Shown here one piece after another: positions 17,540-27,161 of a stretch of DNA of 35,580 nucleotides. The stretch is from an uncultured Pantoea sp. (GTDB lineage: Bacteria; Pseudomonadota; Gammaproteobacteria; Enterobacterales; Enterobacteriaceae), in contig CAJYKU010000015.1 in assembly GCA_913775175.1 (NCBI GenBank), positions 1-35,580 on the forward strand, read 5' to 3'. The position numbers were made by a program, and so were the translations under genes. The notes beneath the pieces were generated by a model. That model saw nothing but the letters and a program-made list of their open reading frames with translations. It had not been told where the DNA came from and searched no databases. Positions within the stretch are counted from its first letter, which is position 1, and each line of letters starts with the position of its first letter.

Positions 17540-17641
17540 CGCAACTTTGCTCATCACTCAGTGGGTTAGAGGTTTCATAAAGCAGGCAGCTCCATTATCA
17601 TCCCTCTACCTTATTATCAGGCAATGGCCAGAACGGAACTC

Positions 17642-18841
17642 ATGTATCAACCAGTCGCGTTATTTATCGGTTTACGCTACATGCGTGGACGAGCCACTGA
17701 CCGCTTCGGTCGCTTCGTCTCCTGGCTTTCAACTATCGGCATCACGCTGGGTGTGCTGGCGCTGGTCACCGTACTGTCGGTGATGAATGGTTTCGAGCGC
17801 GAGCTGGAGGACAATATCCTTGGGCTGATGCCACAAGCGCTGATTACCAGCGACAAAGGCAGTCTCGATCCCCGGCAGCAGCCCGCCTCTGCGCTTCATC
17901 TTGCTGGCGTAACGCGCATCGCCCCGCTGACCACCGCCGATGTCGTGTTGCAGAGTGCGCACAATGTTTCGGTCGGCGTAATGCTGGGAATTAATCCTGA
18001 TGAGCCCGATCCGCTGACTCCCTATCTGGTTAATACCAGGCAGACGCTGCTGCAGCCCGGCCAGTACAATGTGATCGTTGGTGAACAGCTGGCAGCCCAG
18101 CTCGGCGTGAAACGTGGCGATCAGCTGCGCCTGATGGTGCCATCGGTCAGTCAGTTTACGCCGATGGGACGCCTGCCCAGTCAGCGTATTTTTACCATTG
18201 CCGGAACTTATGCGGCCAGCAGTGAAGTTGATGGCTACCAGATTCTGGTTAACCAGCAGGATGCGTCACGGGTGATGCGCTACCCGGCAGGCAATATCAC
18301 CGGCTGGCGACTCTGGCTGGATAAGCCGCTGAGTGTGGATACGCTGAGTAGTCAGCCGCTGCCGCAGGGACTGGTGTGGAAAGACTGGCGCGAGCGCAAA
18401 GGCGATCTGTTTCAGGCGGTTCGCATGGAGAAAAATATGATGGGCCTGTTGCTGAGCCTGATTATTGCCGTTGCCGCATTCAATATTATTACCTCGCTGG
18501 GCCTGCTGATTATGGAAAAGCAGGCTGAAGTGGCGATTTTACAGACCCAGGGTCTGACCCGCCGACAAATTGTCGCAGTATTTATGGTACAGGGTGCCAG
18601 CGCCGGAATTATTGGCGCGCTGCTCGGTACGCTGCTGGGCGTGCTGCTGGCCAGCCAGCTTAATAATCTGATGCCAGTAATTGGTCTGTTTCTGGAGGGT
18701 GCGGCGCTGCCGGTCGATATTCATCCGTGGCAGGTTGTGTCGATTGCGCTGATCTCCATGGGCGTTGCGCTGCTCTCCACACTTTATCCGTCATGGCGCG
18801 CTGCCGCCGTTCAACCCGCTGAGGCTTTACGTTATGAGTAA
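17642..18841 (+). CDS. lolC: Lipoprotein-releasing ABC transporter permease LolC
   Basis: LolC is one of two inner-membrane subunits of LolCDE, which extracts outer-membrane lipoproteins and hands them to LolA. The 399 residues show one N-terminal membrane segment (about 22-48), a large periplasmic domain with the LolA-binding hook region, and three C-terminal membrane segments ending [12 protein letters not shown] chose the ATG at 17642 because it gives [18 protein letters not shown] as in E. coli; an ATG at 17624 would add MARTEL, and neither has a strong ribosome site. Its stop overlaps the lolD start by eight bases. Confidence 0.96.
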   Translation: MYQPVALFIGLRYMRGRATDRFGRFVSWLSTIGITLGVLALVTVLSVMNGFERELEDNILGLMPQALITSDKGSLDPRQQPASALHLAGVTRIAPLTTADVVLQSAHNVSVGVMLGINPDEPDPLTPYLVNTRQTLLQPGQYNVIVGEQLAAQLGVKRGDQLRLMVPSVSQFTPMGRLPSQRIFTIAGTYAASSEVDGYQILVNQQDASRVMRYPAGNITGWRLWLDKPLSVDTLSSQPLPQGLVWKDWRERKGDLFQAVRMEKNMMGLLLSLIIAVAAFNIITSLGLLIMEKQAEVAILQTQGLTRRQIVAVFMVQGASAGIIGALLGTLLGVLLASQLNNLMPVIGLFLEGAALPVDIHPWQVVSIALISMGVALLSTLYPSWRAAAVQPAEALRYE

Positions 18842-19535
18842 TACCCCTTTGTTGCAGTGCCGCGACCTGTGCAAACGCTATCAGGAAGGCAGCGTGCAGA
18901 CCGATGTGCTGCGCAACGTGGCTTTCAGCCTGCAACCGGGAGAGCTGACGGCGATTGTTGGCAGTTCAGGTTCGGGTAAAAGTACGCTGCTGCATCTGCT
19001 GGGTGGGCTGGATGCACCTACCTCCGGTGATGTGGTTTTTGATGGTCGTTCGCTGAATGAGATGAGTTCATCGGCTAAAGCGGAACTGCGCAACCGTGAA
19101 CTGGGATTTATCTATCAGTTCCACCATCTGCTGCCTGACTTTAGCGCGCTGGAAAATGTTGCGATGCCGCTGCTGATTGGCAAAATTGCCAAAGCCGAAG
19201 CGGAGTCGCGTGCTCGTGAGATGCTGGCAGCAGTGGGGCTGGAGAAGCGCGCGTCACATCGTCCTTCTGAGCTTTCCGGTGGTGAACGGCAGCGAGTGGC
19301 GATTGCGCGTGCGCTGGTAAATCGTCCACGACTGGTGATGGCTGATGAGCCAACCGGCAATCTCGATGCGCGCAATGCCGATGCCATTTTTGAACTGCTG
19401 GGTGAGCTGAATGTGCGGCAGGGCACCGCCTTTCTGGTGGTAACGCACGATTTACAGCTGGCGAAACGTCTGACGCGTCAGATGGAGATGCGCGATGGTC
19501 AGCTGAGCGATCGCCTGACGCTGGGAGCGCAATAA
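18834..19535 (+). CDS. lolD: Lipoprotein-releasing ABC transporter ATPase LolD
   Basis: LolD is the ATPase of the LolCDE lipoprotein extractor, on the cytosolic face. Walker [10 protein letters not shown] is at residues 43-51, the signature is [15 protein letters not shown], Walker B is [12 protein letters not shown] and the switch His is in [17 protein letters not shown] is the LolD-specific Q-loop block that contacts the permeases. The ATG at 18834 inside the end of lolC gives 233 residues, the E. coli length. The stop overlaps the lolE start by one base (TAATG), so the three genes are coupled. Confidence 0.97.
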   Translation: MSNTPLLQCRDLCKRYQEGSVQTDVLRNVAFSLQPGELTAIVGSSGSGKSTLLHLLGGLDAPTSGDVVFDGRSLNEMSSSAKAELRNRELGFIYQFHHLLPDFSALENVAMPLLIGKIAKAEAESRAREMLAAVGLEKRASHRPSELSGGERQRVAIARALVNRPRLVMADEPTGNLDARNADAIFELLGELNVRQGTAFLVVTHDLQLAKRLTRQMEMRDGQLSDRLTLGAQ

Positions 19536-20779
19536 TGGCCTCTTCTCTCTCTCTGCTGCTGGGTCTGCGCTTTAGCCGCGGACGGCGACGCGGCGGTATG
19601 GTATCGCTGATTTCAGTGATCTCCACCGTGGGGATTGCACTGGGCGTAGCGGTGCTGATTATCGGTCTGAGCGCCATGAATGGCTTTGAGCGTGAACTCA
19701 ACAACCGCATTCTCGCCGTAGTACCGCACGGTGAGATTGAGCCGGTAGAGGGGCCGCTGCAAAACTGGCAGTCGCTGATTGCACCAATGGAGCAGGTGCC
19801 CGGTATCGCGGCGGCGGCACCTTATGTGAATTTCACGGGTCTGATTGAGAGCGGCACAAAATTGCAGGCGCTGCAGGTCAAAGGTGTGGATCCGCAGCAG
19901 GAGTCACGTCTTAGCGCCCTGCCGCAGTTTGTCGCAGGTGACGCATGGGCAAATTTTGCCGCCGGCAGGCAGCAGATCATCCTCGGCGGCGGTATCGCCA
20001 AATCACTCAATGTGAAGCCCGGCAGCTGGATCACTATCATGATCCCCAACAGCAGCGCAGACAATAAGTTGCAGCAGCCAAAGCGAATCCGGCTACAGGT
20101 CAGCGGAATTTTGCAGTTAAGTGGTATGCTCGATCATAGCCTGGCGCTGGTGCCGCTGGCAGACGCACAGAACTACCTGGGGCTGGGTGAGAGCGTCAGC
20201 GGAATTGCGCTGAAAATGCAGGATCCGTTCCAGGCGCAAAAGCTGGTGCGCGCCGCTGGCGAAGTCACACACGCCTACGTCTATATCAAAAGCTGGATTG
20301 GCACCTATGGCTATATGTATCGCGATATTCAGATGATCCGCGCCATTATGTACCTGGCGATGGTGCTGGTAATTGGTGTGGCCTGTTTCAATATTGTTTC
20401 AACGCTGGTGATGGCAGTGAAAGATAAAAGCAGCGATATCGCCGTGCTGCGCACGCTGGGTGCAAAAGATGGCCTGATCCGCGCCATTTTTGTCTGGTAT
20501 GGTTTACTGGCTGGCCTGACGGGTAGCGTCAGTGGTACCCTCGCTGGCGTACTGGTCGCGCTTAATCTGACACCGATTATGCGCGGCGTTGAACATCTGA
20601 CCGGACATACGCTGCTGGCAGGGGATATCTATTTTATTGATTTCCTGCCATCGGAACTGCACTGGCTTGATGTTGTCACTGTACTGGCAACCGCAATTGT
20701 ACTGAGCCTGCTCGCCAGCTGGTATCCGGCGCGGCGCGCCAGCCGTATCGATCCGGCTCGCGTGTTAAGCGGCCAGTAA
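19535..20779 (+). CDS. lolE: Lipoprotein-releasing ABC transporter permease LolE
   Basis: LolE is the second membrane subunit of LolCDE and holds the lipoprotein substrate. The 414-residue product has the same plan as LolC: an N-terminal membrane segment ([21 protein letters not shown]), a periplasmic domain and three C-terminal membrane segments ending in [27 protein letters not shown] after the first membrane segment is shared by LolC and LolE. It ends the operon before a GC-rich hairpin. In E. coli nagK follows; here cobB does. Confidence 0.97.
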   Translation: MASSLSLLLGLRFSRGRRRGGMVSLISVISTVGIALGVAVLIIGLSAMNGFERELNNRILAVVPHGEIEPVEGPLQNWQSLIAPMEQVPGIAAAAPYVNFTGLIESGTKLQALQVKGVDPQQESRLSALPQFVAGDAWANFAAGRQQIILGGGIAKSLNVKPGSWITIMIPNSSADNKLQQPKRIRLQVSGILQLSGMLDHSLALVPLADAQNYLGLGESVSGIALKMQDPFQAQKLVRAAGEVTHAYVYIKSWIGTYGYMYRDIQMIRAIMYLAMVLVIGVACFNIVSTLVMAVKDKSSDIAVLRTLGAKDGLIRAIFVWYGLLAGLTGSVSGTLAGVLVALNLTPIMRGVEHLTGHTLLAGDIYFIDFLPSELHWLDVVTVLATAIVLSLLASWYPARRASRIDPARVLSGQ

Positions 20780-20788
20780 TCATCTGCA

Positions 20789-20818
20789 CGCAGCCGCTGA
20801 TGCGGCTGCGCACATTTT
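20789..20818 (+). terminator. Candidate terminator after lolE
   Basis: CGCAGCCGC (20789-20797) pairs perfectly with GCGGCTGCG (20802-20810) around TGAT. The following CACATTTT is a modest T tract, set off by four bases. Confidence 0.6.
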
Positions 20819-20926
20819 CAGCGAGCGCGAAAGGCAGTTTAGCCGCGCAGCCGCTATTATCGGGACAGCATTGCCCATTACCACACCCGAAACATGGCGT
20901 ATAGCGCCGCAAATCAAGGAGTCTTT

Positions 20927-21760
20927 ATGCGCGTACAGCGCCGCCGCCTACGACTTGCCCGTGACAGAAAAAATCGCCGCAAAGTGCATCAGCGCTTTCG
21001 CCAGCGCATCTTTGAGCGCGACCGCAGCGCTGAGCTCGCTGCACATCCGCTGCCGCGCGTGGTGGTTTTGACCGGGGCGGGAATCTCTGCTGAATCGGGA
21101 ATCCGGACTTTTCGTGCCTCTGATGGCCTGTGGGAAGAGCATCGTATTGAAGATGTCGCCACGCCAGAAGGCTTTCGTCGCGATCCTGCGCTGGTACAGC
21201 GCTTCTATAATATTCGCCGCCAGCAGCTACAGCAGCCGGAGATTCAGCCAAATGCTGCGCACCTGGCTCTGGCGGAGATGGAGCAGGTACTGGGCGATAA
21301 CTTTCTGCTGGTCACACAGAATATTGACAATCTGCATGAGCGTGCCGGCAGTGAGCGTGTGCTGCATATGCATGGTGAACTGCTGAAAGTTCGCTGCGAA
21401 GAGAGCGGACAGGTGCTGGAGTGGCATAAGGATGTGACCGATGAAGATCGCTGCACCTGCTGTCAGTTTCCTGCCAGATTGCGCCCCCATGTAGTCTGGT
21501 TTGGTGAAATGCCGCTCGGTATGGAAGAGATTTATGAAGCCATGCAGCAGGTTAATCTGTTTATCGCTATCGGGACATCCGGGCACGTCTATCCGGCAGC
21601 CGGTTTTGTACATGAAGCGAAACTGCAGGGCGCACATACGGTAGAACTCAACCTGGAACCGAGTCAGGTCGGCAATGAGTTTGCGGAAGGGAAATATGGA
21701 TTAGCCAGTGAAGTTGTGCCGGAGTTTGTCCATAACTTTCTGCGCGGATTATATAAGTAA
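20927..21760 (+). CDS. cobB: NAD-dependent protein deacylase CobB (sirtuin)
   Basis: CobB removes acetyl and succinyl groups from lysines, for example on acetyl-CoA synthetase. Sirtuin motifs are clear: [15 protein letters not shown] (NAD binding), [23 protein letters not shown] with the catalytic His, a CTCC zinc pair, and [10 protein letters not shown]. The first zinc pair seen in many sirtuins is reduced, as in E. coli CobB. I chose the ATG at 20927, six bases after AAGGAG (20915-20920), giving 277 residues with a strongly basic N-terminal extension (about residues 1-30). No internal ATG precedes the sirtuin core, unlike E. coli and Salmonella. Confidence 0.95.
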   Translation: MRVQRRRLRLARDRKNRRKVHQRFRQRIFERDRSAELAAHPLPRVVVLTGAGISAESGIRTFRASDGLWEEHRIEDVATPEGFRRDPALVQRFYNIRRQQLQQPEIQPNAAHLALAEMEQVLGDNFLLVTQNIDNLHERAGSERVLHMHGELLKVRCEESGQVLEWHKDVTDEDRCTCCQFPARLRPHVVWFGEMPLGMEEIYEAMQQVNLFIAIGTSGHVYPAAGFVHEAKLQGAHTVELNLEPSQVGNEFAEGKYGLASEVVPEFVHNFLRGLYK

Positions 21761-21775
21761 CCTGCTAAGCACACC

Positions 21776-21801
21776 GGGTCGCCCCTTAAGGCGACCCTTT
21801 T
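21776..21801 (+). terminator. Terminator between convergent cobB and potD
   Basis: GGGTCGCC (21776-21783) pairs with GGCGACCC (21790-21797) around CCTTAA, with TTTT following. It serves cobB on the plus strand. On the minus strand no T run follows, so it is less convincing as the end of the pot operon. Confidence 0.85.
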
Positions 21802-21814
21802 ACTTCCTGTACGC

Positions 21815-22855
21815 TTAACGCCCCGCTTTCAGCTGCTGAAACAGCGTTTCATATTGTACGCTGGCTGCGCCGACATCGTTCTGCCACTCACCTTTGCTGA
21901 TAACATCAGCCGGCGGATAGAGTGAAGGATCGCTGGCGACTGCAGCGGGCAGTAATTTTTTCGCCGCCAGGTTAGGGGTCGGGTAGCCGATAGTCTCTGC
22001 AACTTTGGCCGCCACATCAGGACGCAGCAGAAAATTAATCAGCTTCAGCGCGCCTTCACGGTTTTTTGCATTCGCCGGGATTGCCAGATTATCCATCCAG
22101 AAAATCCCACCCTCCTCAGGCCAGACAATGCTCAGGGGCGTGCCAGCCTGACGCGCAACGTAAGCTGAGCCGTTCCAGATCATGCCAACGTTTACCTCAC
22201 CCTCCATAAAAGGATTGCCGGGGTTATCAGAATTAAACGCCAGTACGTTTGGCATCAGCTTTTTCAGCTCTTCATAGGCTGCATTAATCTCTTTGGGATC
22301 CTGTGTATTGCCAGAGTAGCCCAGTTTGCGCAGCGCCATCTGAAACACCTCGCGCGCATCATCGGTCAGCAGCAAACTCTGCTTAAACCGGGGTTGCCAG
22401 AGATCGGCCCAGCGTGTGATGCTGGCTGCATCAACTTCGTCAGTGTTGATCCCAATTGCAGTCGCACCCCAGATATAGGGAATGGAATAGTTATTATCAG
22501 GATCAAATGGCTTGTTTAGCAGGCTGGGGTCAAGATTACTAAAGTTGCTTAACTTCGATTTATCGATCTTCTGCAGCATCCCTTCGTTACGCATCTTAGC
22601 AACAAAATAGGTTGAAGGGACAACCAGATCGTAGGCTCCCTCTTTCCAGGTTTTAAGCTTGGCATACATGGTTTCATTGGACTCGTAGGTGGAGTAAATC
22701 ACCTTAATACCGGTCTCTTTGGTAAACTGCTCCAGCAGACCCGGCGGCACATATTCGGTCCAGTTATAGAAATAGAGGGTATTATTCTCTGCCTGAGCAC
22801 TCTGCATACCCAGCGCCAGCGCCCCTGCTGCCAGCCAGTGAGACCATGTTTTCAT
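21815..22855 (-). CDS. potD: Spermidine/putrescine-binding periplasmic protein
   Basis: PotD captures spermidine (and putrescine) in the periplasm for PotABC. A Sec signal peptide with cleavage after SAQA (about residue 22) precedes the mature start ENNTLYFYNWTEYVPPG. Residues known to contact polyamine in E. coli lie in conserved blocks: YFYNWTEY, STYESNETMYAKLK, YSIPYIWGATAIG, EGGIFWMDNLAIPANAKN. At 346 residues it is two shorter than E. coli. Its ATG overlaps the potC stop by four bases. It is last in potABCD, and the convergent cobB terminator follows. Confidence 0.97.
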   Translation of the reverse strand: MKTWSHWLAAGALALGMQSAQAENNTLYFYNWTEYVPPGLLEQFTKETGIKVIYSTYESNETMYAKLKTWKEGAYDLVVPSTYFVAKMRNEGMLQKIDKSKLSNFSNLDPSLLNKPFDPDNNYSIPYIWGATAIGINTDEVDAASITRWADLWQPRFKQSLLLTDDAREVFQMALRKLGYSGNTQDPKEINAAYEELKKLMPNVLAFNSDNPGNPFMEGEVNVGMIWNGSAYVARQAGTPLSIVWPEEGGIFWMDNLAIPANAKNREGALKLINFLLRPDVAAKVAETIGYPTPNLAAKKLLPAAVASDPSLYPPADVISKGEWQNDVGAASVQYETLFQQLKAGR

Positions 22856-23640
22856 TTGCTATCCTCTTTTTTGGTTTTATCACGCAGCAACAGCTGGCTC
22901 ACTGCGACCAGCAGCAGTGAGAGCAGTAGCAGGATTGTCGCCAGGGCATTGACTTCGGGTGACACCCCGACCCTGACCATGGAGTAGATTTTCAGCGGCA
23001 GAATTTCAAAGCCCGGCCCGGTAACGAAGGAAGAGACAATGACATCATCCATCGACAGCGTAAAGCTCAGCAGCCAGCTGGCGGCCACCGCGGGCATTGC
23101 CAGCGGCAACAGGATCTTGCGCAGAATCGTGAGTTCACTGGCACCCAGATCTTTTGCCGCTTCCAGCATACGCACATCGAATCCTTTCAGGCGTGAGTAA
23201 ACGGTGATCACGACAAAAGGCAGGCAGAAGGTGATATGCGAAAACAGCAATGACCAGAAGCCCAGCGAGATGCCCAGTAGCATAAACAGCACCAGGAGTG
23301 AGATCGCCATAACGATATCGGGTGACATCATCACTACAAACAGCATACCGCTGACAAAGGGTTTACCGCGAAAGCGGTAGCGATAGAGGGCAACTGCGGT
23401 CAGCGAGCCAATCAGCGTAGCACAGCTCGCCGACAGCACGCCCATAATCAGTGAATGCTCTGCGGCCTGTACCAGGCTGCTGTTATTGACCAGTAGCTGA
23501 TACCACTGAGTGCTGAATCCCTGCCAGTTAATGCCAAAGCGCGAAGCGTTAAACGAGTTAACGATAAGAATAAGAATCGGAATATAGAACCAGGCATAAA
23601 TCAGGGCCATAAAGCCACCGCGTAACAGGCGCGCCATCAT
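22852..23640 (-). CDS. potC: Spermidine/putrescine ABC transporter permease PotC
   Basis: PotC is one of two membrane subunits of the polyamine importer. The 262 residues have about six membrane segments and the EAA loop EAAKDLGASELTILRKILLPLAMP that docks on the ATPase PotA. Long stretches such as YRYRFRGKPFVSGMLFVVMMS equal E. coli PotC. Two consecutive ATG codons (23640 and 23637) could start it; the first overlaps the potB stop as ATGA, so coupling favours it. Order potA-potB-potC-potD is unchanged from E. coli. Confidence 0.96.
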   Translation of the reverse strand: MMARLLRGGFMALIYAWFYIPILILIVNSFNASRFGINWQGFSTQWYQLLVNNSSLVQAAEHSLIMGVLSASCATLIGSLTAVALYRYRFRGKPFVSGMLFVVMMSPDIVMAISLLVLFMLLGISLGFWSLLFSHITFCLPFVVITVYSRLKGFDVRMLEAAKDLGASELTILRKILLPLAMPAVAASWLLSFTLSMDDVIVSSFVTGPGFEILPLKIYSMVRVGVSPEVNALATILLLLSLLLVAVSQLLLRDKTKKEDSK

Positions 23641-24497
23641 GATATATCCATCCGGTTATTGAGCAGCCGCGCTGCGCGCCAGTAAAACAGTAGCAACACA
23701 CCCATCAGCAGCGTCATGACCACACTGGTCGCCGCGCCAAAAGGCCAGTCGCGTATATTCAGGAACTGGCTCTTGATAATGTTCCCAATCAGCAGGTTTT
23801 TAGCCCCGCCCATTAAGTCAGAGACATAAAACATGCCCATTGCAGGAATAAAAACCAGCAGGCAGCCTGCGACAATGCCGGGCATTGTGAGCGGTAAAAT
23901 CACGCGCACAAAAGTCTGCAACTTGCTGGCTCCGAGATCGCGTGCTGCTTCCAGACAGGATTTATCGAGCTTTTCAAGGCTGGAGTAGAGCGGCAGTACC
24001 ATAAAGGGCAGCAGAATATAGATCAGCCCGAGGATAACCGCTTCCGGGGTATACATAATACGAAACGGTTTATCTATCACGCCAAGCCAGAGCAAACCGT
24101 CATTAAGCCAGCCGCGGGTGCTGAGGAAAATTTTTAATCCGTAGATACGGATCAATGAGTTAGTCCAGAAAGGCACAATCAGCAGAAACAGCATCAGCGG
24201 ACGCAGACGCGCAGAGAGCCGGGTCAGGCACCAGGCAAATGGATAGCCTATCAGCAGACAGCAGAGCGTGGCCGTAAATGCCATATTCAGCGAGTGCAGC
24301 AGCACGCTGGCGTAGAGCGGATCGAGCAGACGGCTATAGTTATTGAGGGTAAACACCATACTGACAAAGTGCGCATCATCGCGCGTCAGAAAGCTGGTGA
24401 CAATAATCATCAGATTCGGCAGCAGTACAAACAGGGTCAGCCAGCTGACAATTAAAGCAACAATCGCTTTCTGCAGACGGTTACGCATCAGTTTCAT
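23637..24497 (-). CDS. potB: Spermidine/putrescine ABC transporter permease PotB
   Basis: PotB is the second membrane subunit of the polyamine importer, with about six membrane segments and the EAA loop [26 protein letters not shown] chose the ATG at 24497, giving 286 residues (E. coli about 275-285), because GGAGGT lies about 11 bases upstream; the next ATG at 24488 is too far from that site. The frame is open farther upstream to 24593, but that part lies wholly inside potA and resembles no PotB. Overlap with potA is 17 bases. Confidence 0.93.
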   Translation of the reverse strand: MKLMRNRLQKAIVALIVSWLTLFVLLPNLMIIVTSFLTRDDAHFVSMVFTLNNYSRLLDPLYASVLLHSLNMAFTATLCCLLIGYPFAWCLTRLSARLRPLMLFLLIVPFWTNSLIRIYGLKIFLSTRGWLNDGLLWLGVIDKPFRIMYTPEAVILGLIYILLPFMVLPLYSSLEKLDKSCLEAARDLGASKLQTFVRVILPLTMPGIVAGCLLVFIPAMGMFYVSDLMGGAKNLLIGNIIKSQFLNIRDWPFGAATSVVMTLLMGVLLLFYWRAARLLNNRMDIS

Positions 24498-25599
24498 ACG
24501 GCAGTACCACCTCCCAGTCTGGCACCCAGCGGATCGCCATTTTTTGATTGAGTGAGTGATCAAAATCAGGATCGTCTTCGTTAAAGAACTCACTGACTGT
24601 CAGCAGCTTGCCATTTTCCAGCTCAACTGTGGATTCCAGCGTCATGCCTTTGTAGTTACGTTCACGCACAAATCCCGTCAGATATTCGCTGCGACTCTCA
24701 TTTGCGATCTCCTCAACACGCAGATCTTCCGGGCGCAGTAGCACATGCAGCTTATCTCCCGGCGCGACCGGGAACGGGCAGTTCAGCACACACTCAATGC
24801 CCTCGACGCGGGCGCGTACTCTGGCTGGCTGTTCGCAGCTGATCACTTCCGCATCAAAGACATTAATTTCACCAATAAAGCGCGCGACAAACAGGTTACT
24901 GGGCTCTTCATAAATTGCGCGTGGAGAACCATCCTGCTCAATGCGTCCGTCGCGCATTACCACGATGCGATCGGACATGGTCAGCGCCTCTTCCTGATCG
25001 TGAGTCACAAACACAAAGGTGATGCCAAGCTTGCGCTGCAGCGCTTTTAACTCATTCTGCATCTGGCGGCGTAGTTTGTAGTCCAGCGCCGAAAGGGATT
25101 CGTCCAGCAGTAAAACCTTGGGCCGGTTAACCACAGCCCGCGCTATCGCTACCCGCTGCTGCTGACCACCAGAGAGCTGATGGGGACGGCGATTAGAAAA
25201 CTGTTCCAGCTGCACCATTGCCAGCACGTCAGTGACGCGCTGATCAATCTCTGCGGCGGGTCTCTTCTGCATACGCAATCCGAAAGCAACATTGTCAAAC
25301 ACTGACATATGCGGAAAGAGTGCATAGCTCTGAAACACTGTATTGATATGCCGATGCTCAGCAGGTGTTGCGGTGATATCGCTGTTATCCAGCGTGATTT
25401 GACCGCTATCGGCCTGCTCGAGTCCGGCAATCAGGCGCAGAATCGTGGTTTTGCCGCAGCCAGAGGGCCCCAGCAGGGTAATAAATTCGCCGTGGCCAAT
25501 ATGCAGGTCAAAATCGGAGATGATGGTTTTGCCATCGAAAGCTTTACTGATGCCAGAAAGCGTAACCAGCGCCGGTTGTGCTGCGCATGTTTGCGTCAT
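24481..25599 (-). CDS. potA: Spermidine/putrescine ABC transporter ATPase PotA
   Basis: PotA powers the polyamine importer. Walker [11 protein letters not shown]-loop [12 protein letters not shown], signature [15 protein letters not shown], Walker [12 protein letters not shown] and switch [14 protein letters not shown] are all present. A C-terminal regulatory OB-like domain ([22 protein letters not shown]) is also present. I prefer the ATG at 25599 (372 residues) over an in-frame GTG at 25608, because GAG sits eight bases before the ATG. The N-terminal tail before [11 protein letters not shown] is short and differs from E. coli. It is the first gene of potABCD and is divergent from pepT. Confidence 0.95.
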   Translation of the reverse strand: MTQTCAAQPALVTLSGISKAFDGKTIISDFDLHIGHGEFITLLGPSGCGKTTILRLIAGLEQADSGQITLDNSDITATPAEHRHINTVFQSYALFPHMSVFDNVAFGLRMQKRPAAEIDQRVTDVLAMVQLEQFSNRRPHQLSGGQQQRVAIARAVVNRPKVLLLDESLSALDYKLRRQMQNELKALQRKLGITFVFVTHDQEEALTMSDRIVVMRDGRIEQDGSPRAIYEEPSNLFVARFIGEINVFDAEVISCEQPARVRARVEGIECVLNCPFPVAPGDKLHVLLRPEDLRVEEIANESRSEYLTGFVRERNYKGMTLESTVELENGKLLTVSEFFNEDDPDFDHSLNQKMAIRWVPDWEVVLPYETDA

Positions 25600-25685
25600 T
25601 TTAGTCACTCAGTCTGATGAGAAGCAGGTTACAGTAGCTGCTCGCGACAGCCTGCTGTAGTCAAGAGCGGGATGATACCTGAAAA

Positions 25686-25715
25686 ATTATGCAATGCTAT
25701 GGTTTTACCGTCTAA
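25686..25715 (-). promoter_or_regulatory. Candidate potABCD promoter
   Basis: On the minus strand TTAGAC (25710-25715) is followed after 18 bases by CATAAT (25686-25691), predicting a start near 25679 and a leader of about 80 bases. Both boxes match four or five of six consensus positions; the region is AT-rich compared with its surroundings. Confidence 0.35.
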
Positions 25716-25881
25716 TTGCACTGAAAGTGGCTAACTGTGCTTAGTAAATTCTTAATGCAGGACGGGAGAAGCATTGCGCTATTGTCGGCGGCTGCCAGCA
25801 GATTACCCTGAAATAGCGTGTAGTCAGGCTGCAGGGCTGCGATACTGATCAGGATAATTGTATCGAATCTAAGGATAGCAG

Positions 25882-27114
25882 ATGAAAGAGTTACTTGAGC
25901 GTTTTCTGAGCTATGTTGCCACGGAAACGCAGGCTAACCCACTGGCAGAGCAGGTGCCGAGTAGTGAAGGGCAGTGGATACTGGCACGTCAGCTACAGGA
26001 AGAGCTTATTGCGCTTGGCTTTGTGGATGTGACACTAAGCGATCATTGCTGCGTGATGGGCACCCTGCCGGCGAACGTGGACTGGCCAACGCCAGTCATC
26101 GGCTTTATTGCCCATATGGATACGTCACCCGATTACACGGCAAAAAATGTTAATCCGCAAATCATAGAGGCGTATCGCGGTGGCGATATTGCGCTGGGCA
26201 GCACCAGCGAGGTTCTCTCTCCGGAGAGATTTCCGGTGTTGCAGACGCTGACGGGTCATACGCTGATCACCACCGATGGCACCACGCTGCTGGGCGCTGA
26301 TGATAAAGCGGGTATCGCTGAAATTATGACGGCGATGGCAGAACTGGCAAAAGGTGACGTCCCGCACGGCGCGATTCGGGTCGCCTTTACACCGGATGAG
26401 GAGATTGGTCGCGGTACCTCCTGGTTTGATGTTGAGGGATTCGCTGCGGACTGGGCTTACACCATGGATGGCAGCGACCTTGGTGAGTTTGAGTTTGAGA
26501 ACTTTAACGCGGCAACGGCACGGGTGCATATCACCGGTAATAATGTACATCCGGGTAGTGCTAAAAACGTTATGGTCAACGCGCTGGATCTGGCGATGCG
26601 CTTTCATGCTGAACTTCCGGCCAAAGAGAAACCGCAGTTAACCGACGGATATGAGGGTTTTTTCCATCTGCACTCTGTTCAGGGCACGGTGGAGCATGCC
26701 GAGCTGATGTATCTGATCCGCGATTTTGATACCGGGAGTTATGCGCAACGTAAACAACTGCTGGAGAGTATTGGTAAGCGGATTAGTCAGGGACTGCCGG
26801 CAGAGTGTTCAGTAAAGGTTGCCATCAGCGATAGCTATCGCAATATGCGCGAAAAGGTAGAGCCACATCCGCATATTATTGAGCTGGCGCTGCAGGCGAT
26901 GCGCGACTGCGGCATTGAGCCAAATGTGAAGCCGATTCGCGGTGGTACGGATGGTTCAGCCCTGTCATGGAAAGGGCTGCCCTGCCCGAATATTTTTACC
27001 GGCGGCTATAACTATCACGGCAAGCATGAGTTTGCGTCACTGAATGTGATGCAGCAGGCGGTCAGTGTTATCGTCCGGCTGGCAGCGCTGGCGGCTGAAA
27101 AGCCAGCATCATGA
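25882..27114 (+). CDS. pepT: Peptidase T (tripeptide aminopeptidase)
   Basis: PepT is a cytosolic two-zinc M20 aminopeptidase that removes N-terminal residues from tripeptides. Metal and catalytic residues are visible: His78 and Asp80 in AHMDTSPD, Asp in GADDKAG, Glu-Glu in TPDEEIG, Asp in YTMDGSDLG, and the last His in NYHGKHEF. The product has 410 residues (E. coli 408). The ATG at 25882 follows AAGGA. It stands alone on the plus strand between the divergent pot operon and convergent roxA. Salmonella pepT is FNR-controlled, but I see only a degenerate FNR-like sequence here. Confidence 0.96.
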   Translation: MKELLERFLSYVATETQANPLAEQVPSSEGQWILARQLQEELIALGFVDVTLSDHCCVMGTLPANVDWPTPVIGFIAHMDTSPDYTAKNVNPQIIEAYRGGDIALGSTSEVLSPERFPVLQTLTGHTLITTDGTTLLGADDKAGIAEIMTAMAELAKGDVPHGAIRVAFTPDEEIGRGTSWFDVEGFAADWAYTMDGSDLGEFEFENFNAATARVHITGNNVHPGSAKNVMVNALDLAMRFHAELPAKEKPQLTDGYEGFFHLHSVQGTVEHAELMYLIRDFDTGSYAQRKQLLESIGKRISQGLPAECSVKVAISDSYRNMREKVEPHPHIIELALQAMRDCGIEPNVKPIRGGTDGSALSWKGLPCPNIFTGGYNYHGKHEFASLNVMQQAVSVIVRLAALAAEKPAS

Positions 27115-27118
27115 ATTG

Positions 27119-27148
27119 CTGCTCCTCTCCATAGCCGGAGGGGAGCAG
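27119..27148. terminator. Hairpin between convergent pepT and roxA
   Basis: CTGCTCCTCTCC (27119-27130) pairs with GGAGGGGAGCAG (27137-27148), twelve pairs with one G-T, around a 6-base loop. Neither side has a long T run, so it may act as a weak bidirectional terminator or as a 3'-end stabiliser. Confidence 0.55.
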
Positions 27149-27161
27149 TTACCACCCTCAG

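Larger units (their letters stand above)
17196..17641. other. mfd-lolC divergent intergenic region (446 bp)
   Basis: This is the longest stretch without an established gene. It must contain the mfd and lolC promoters. I see a TATAAT element at 17394-17399 preceded by three alternating GCTATC/GATAGC motifs, then a ribosome-site-plus-small-ORF candidate (17429-17539); both are listed separately. No clear mfd promoter or terminator could be assigned, and no repeat of the ycfJ-mfd type is present. Confidence 0.6.

Noticed and set aside
24498..24593. N-terminal extension of potB upstream of 24497
   Set aside because: Wholly inside potA coding sequence, unlike PotB N termini, and without a ribosome site; treated as open-frame read-back.
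25845..25858. FNR-like sequence CTGATCAGGATAAT before pepT
   Set aside because: Right half matches only three of five consensus bases; too weak although pepT is FNR-controlled in Salmonella.
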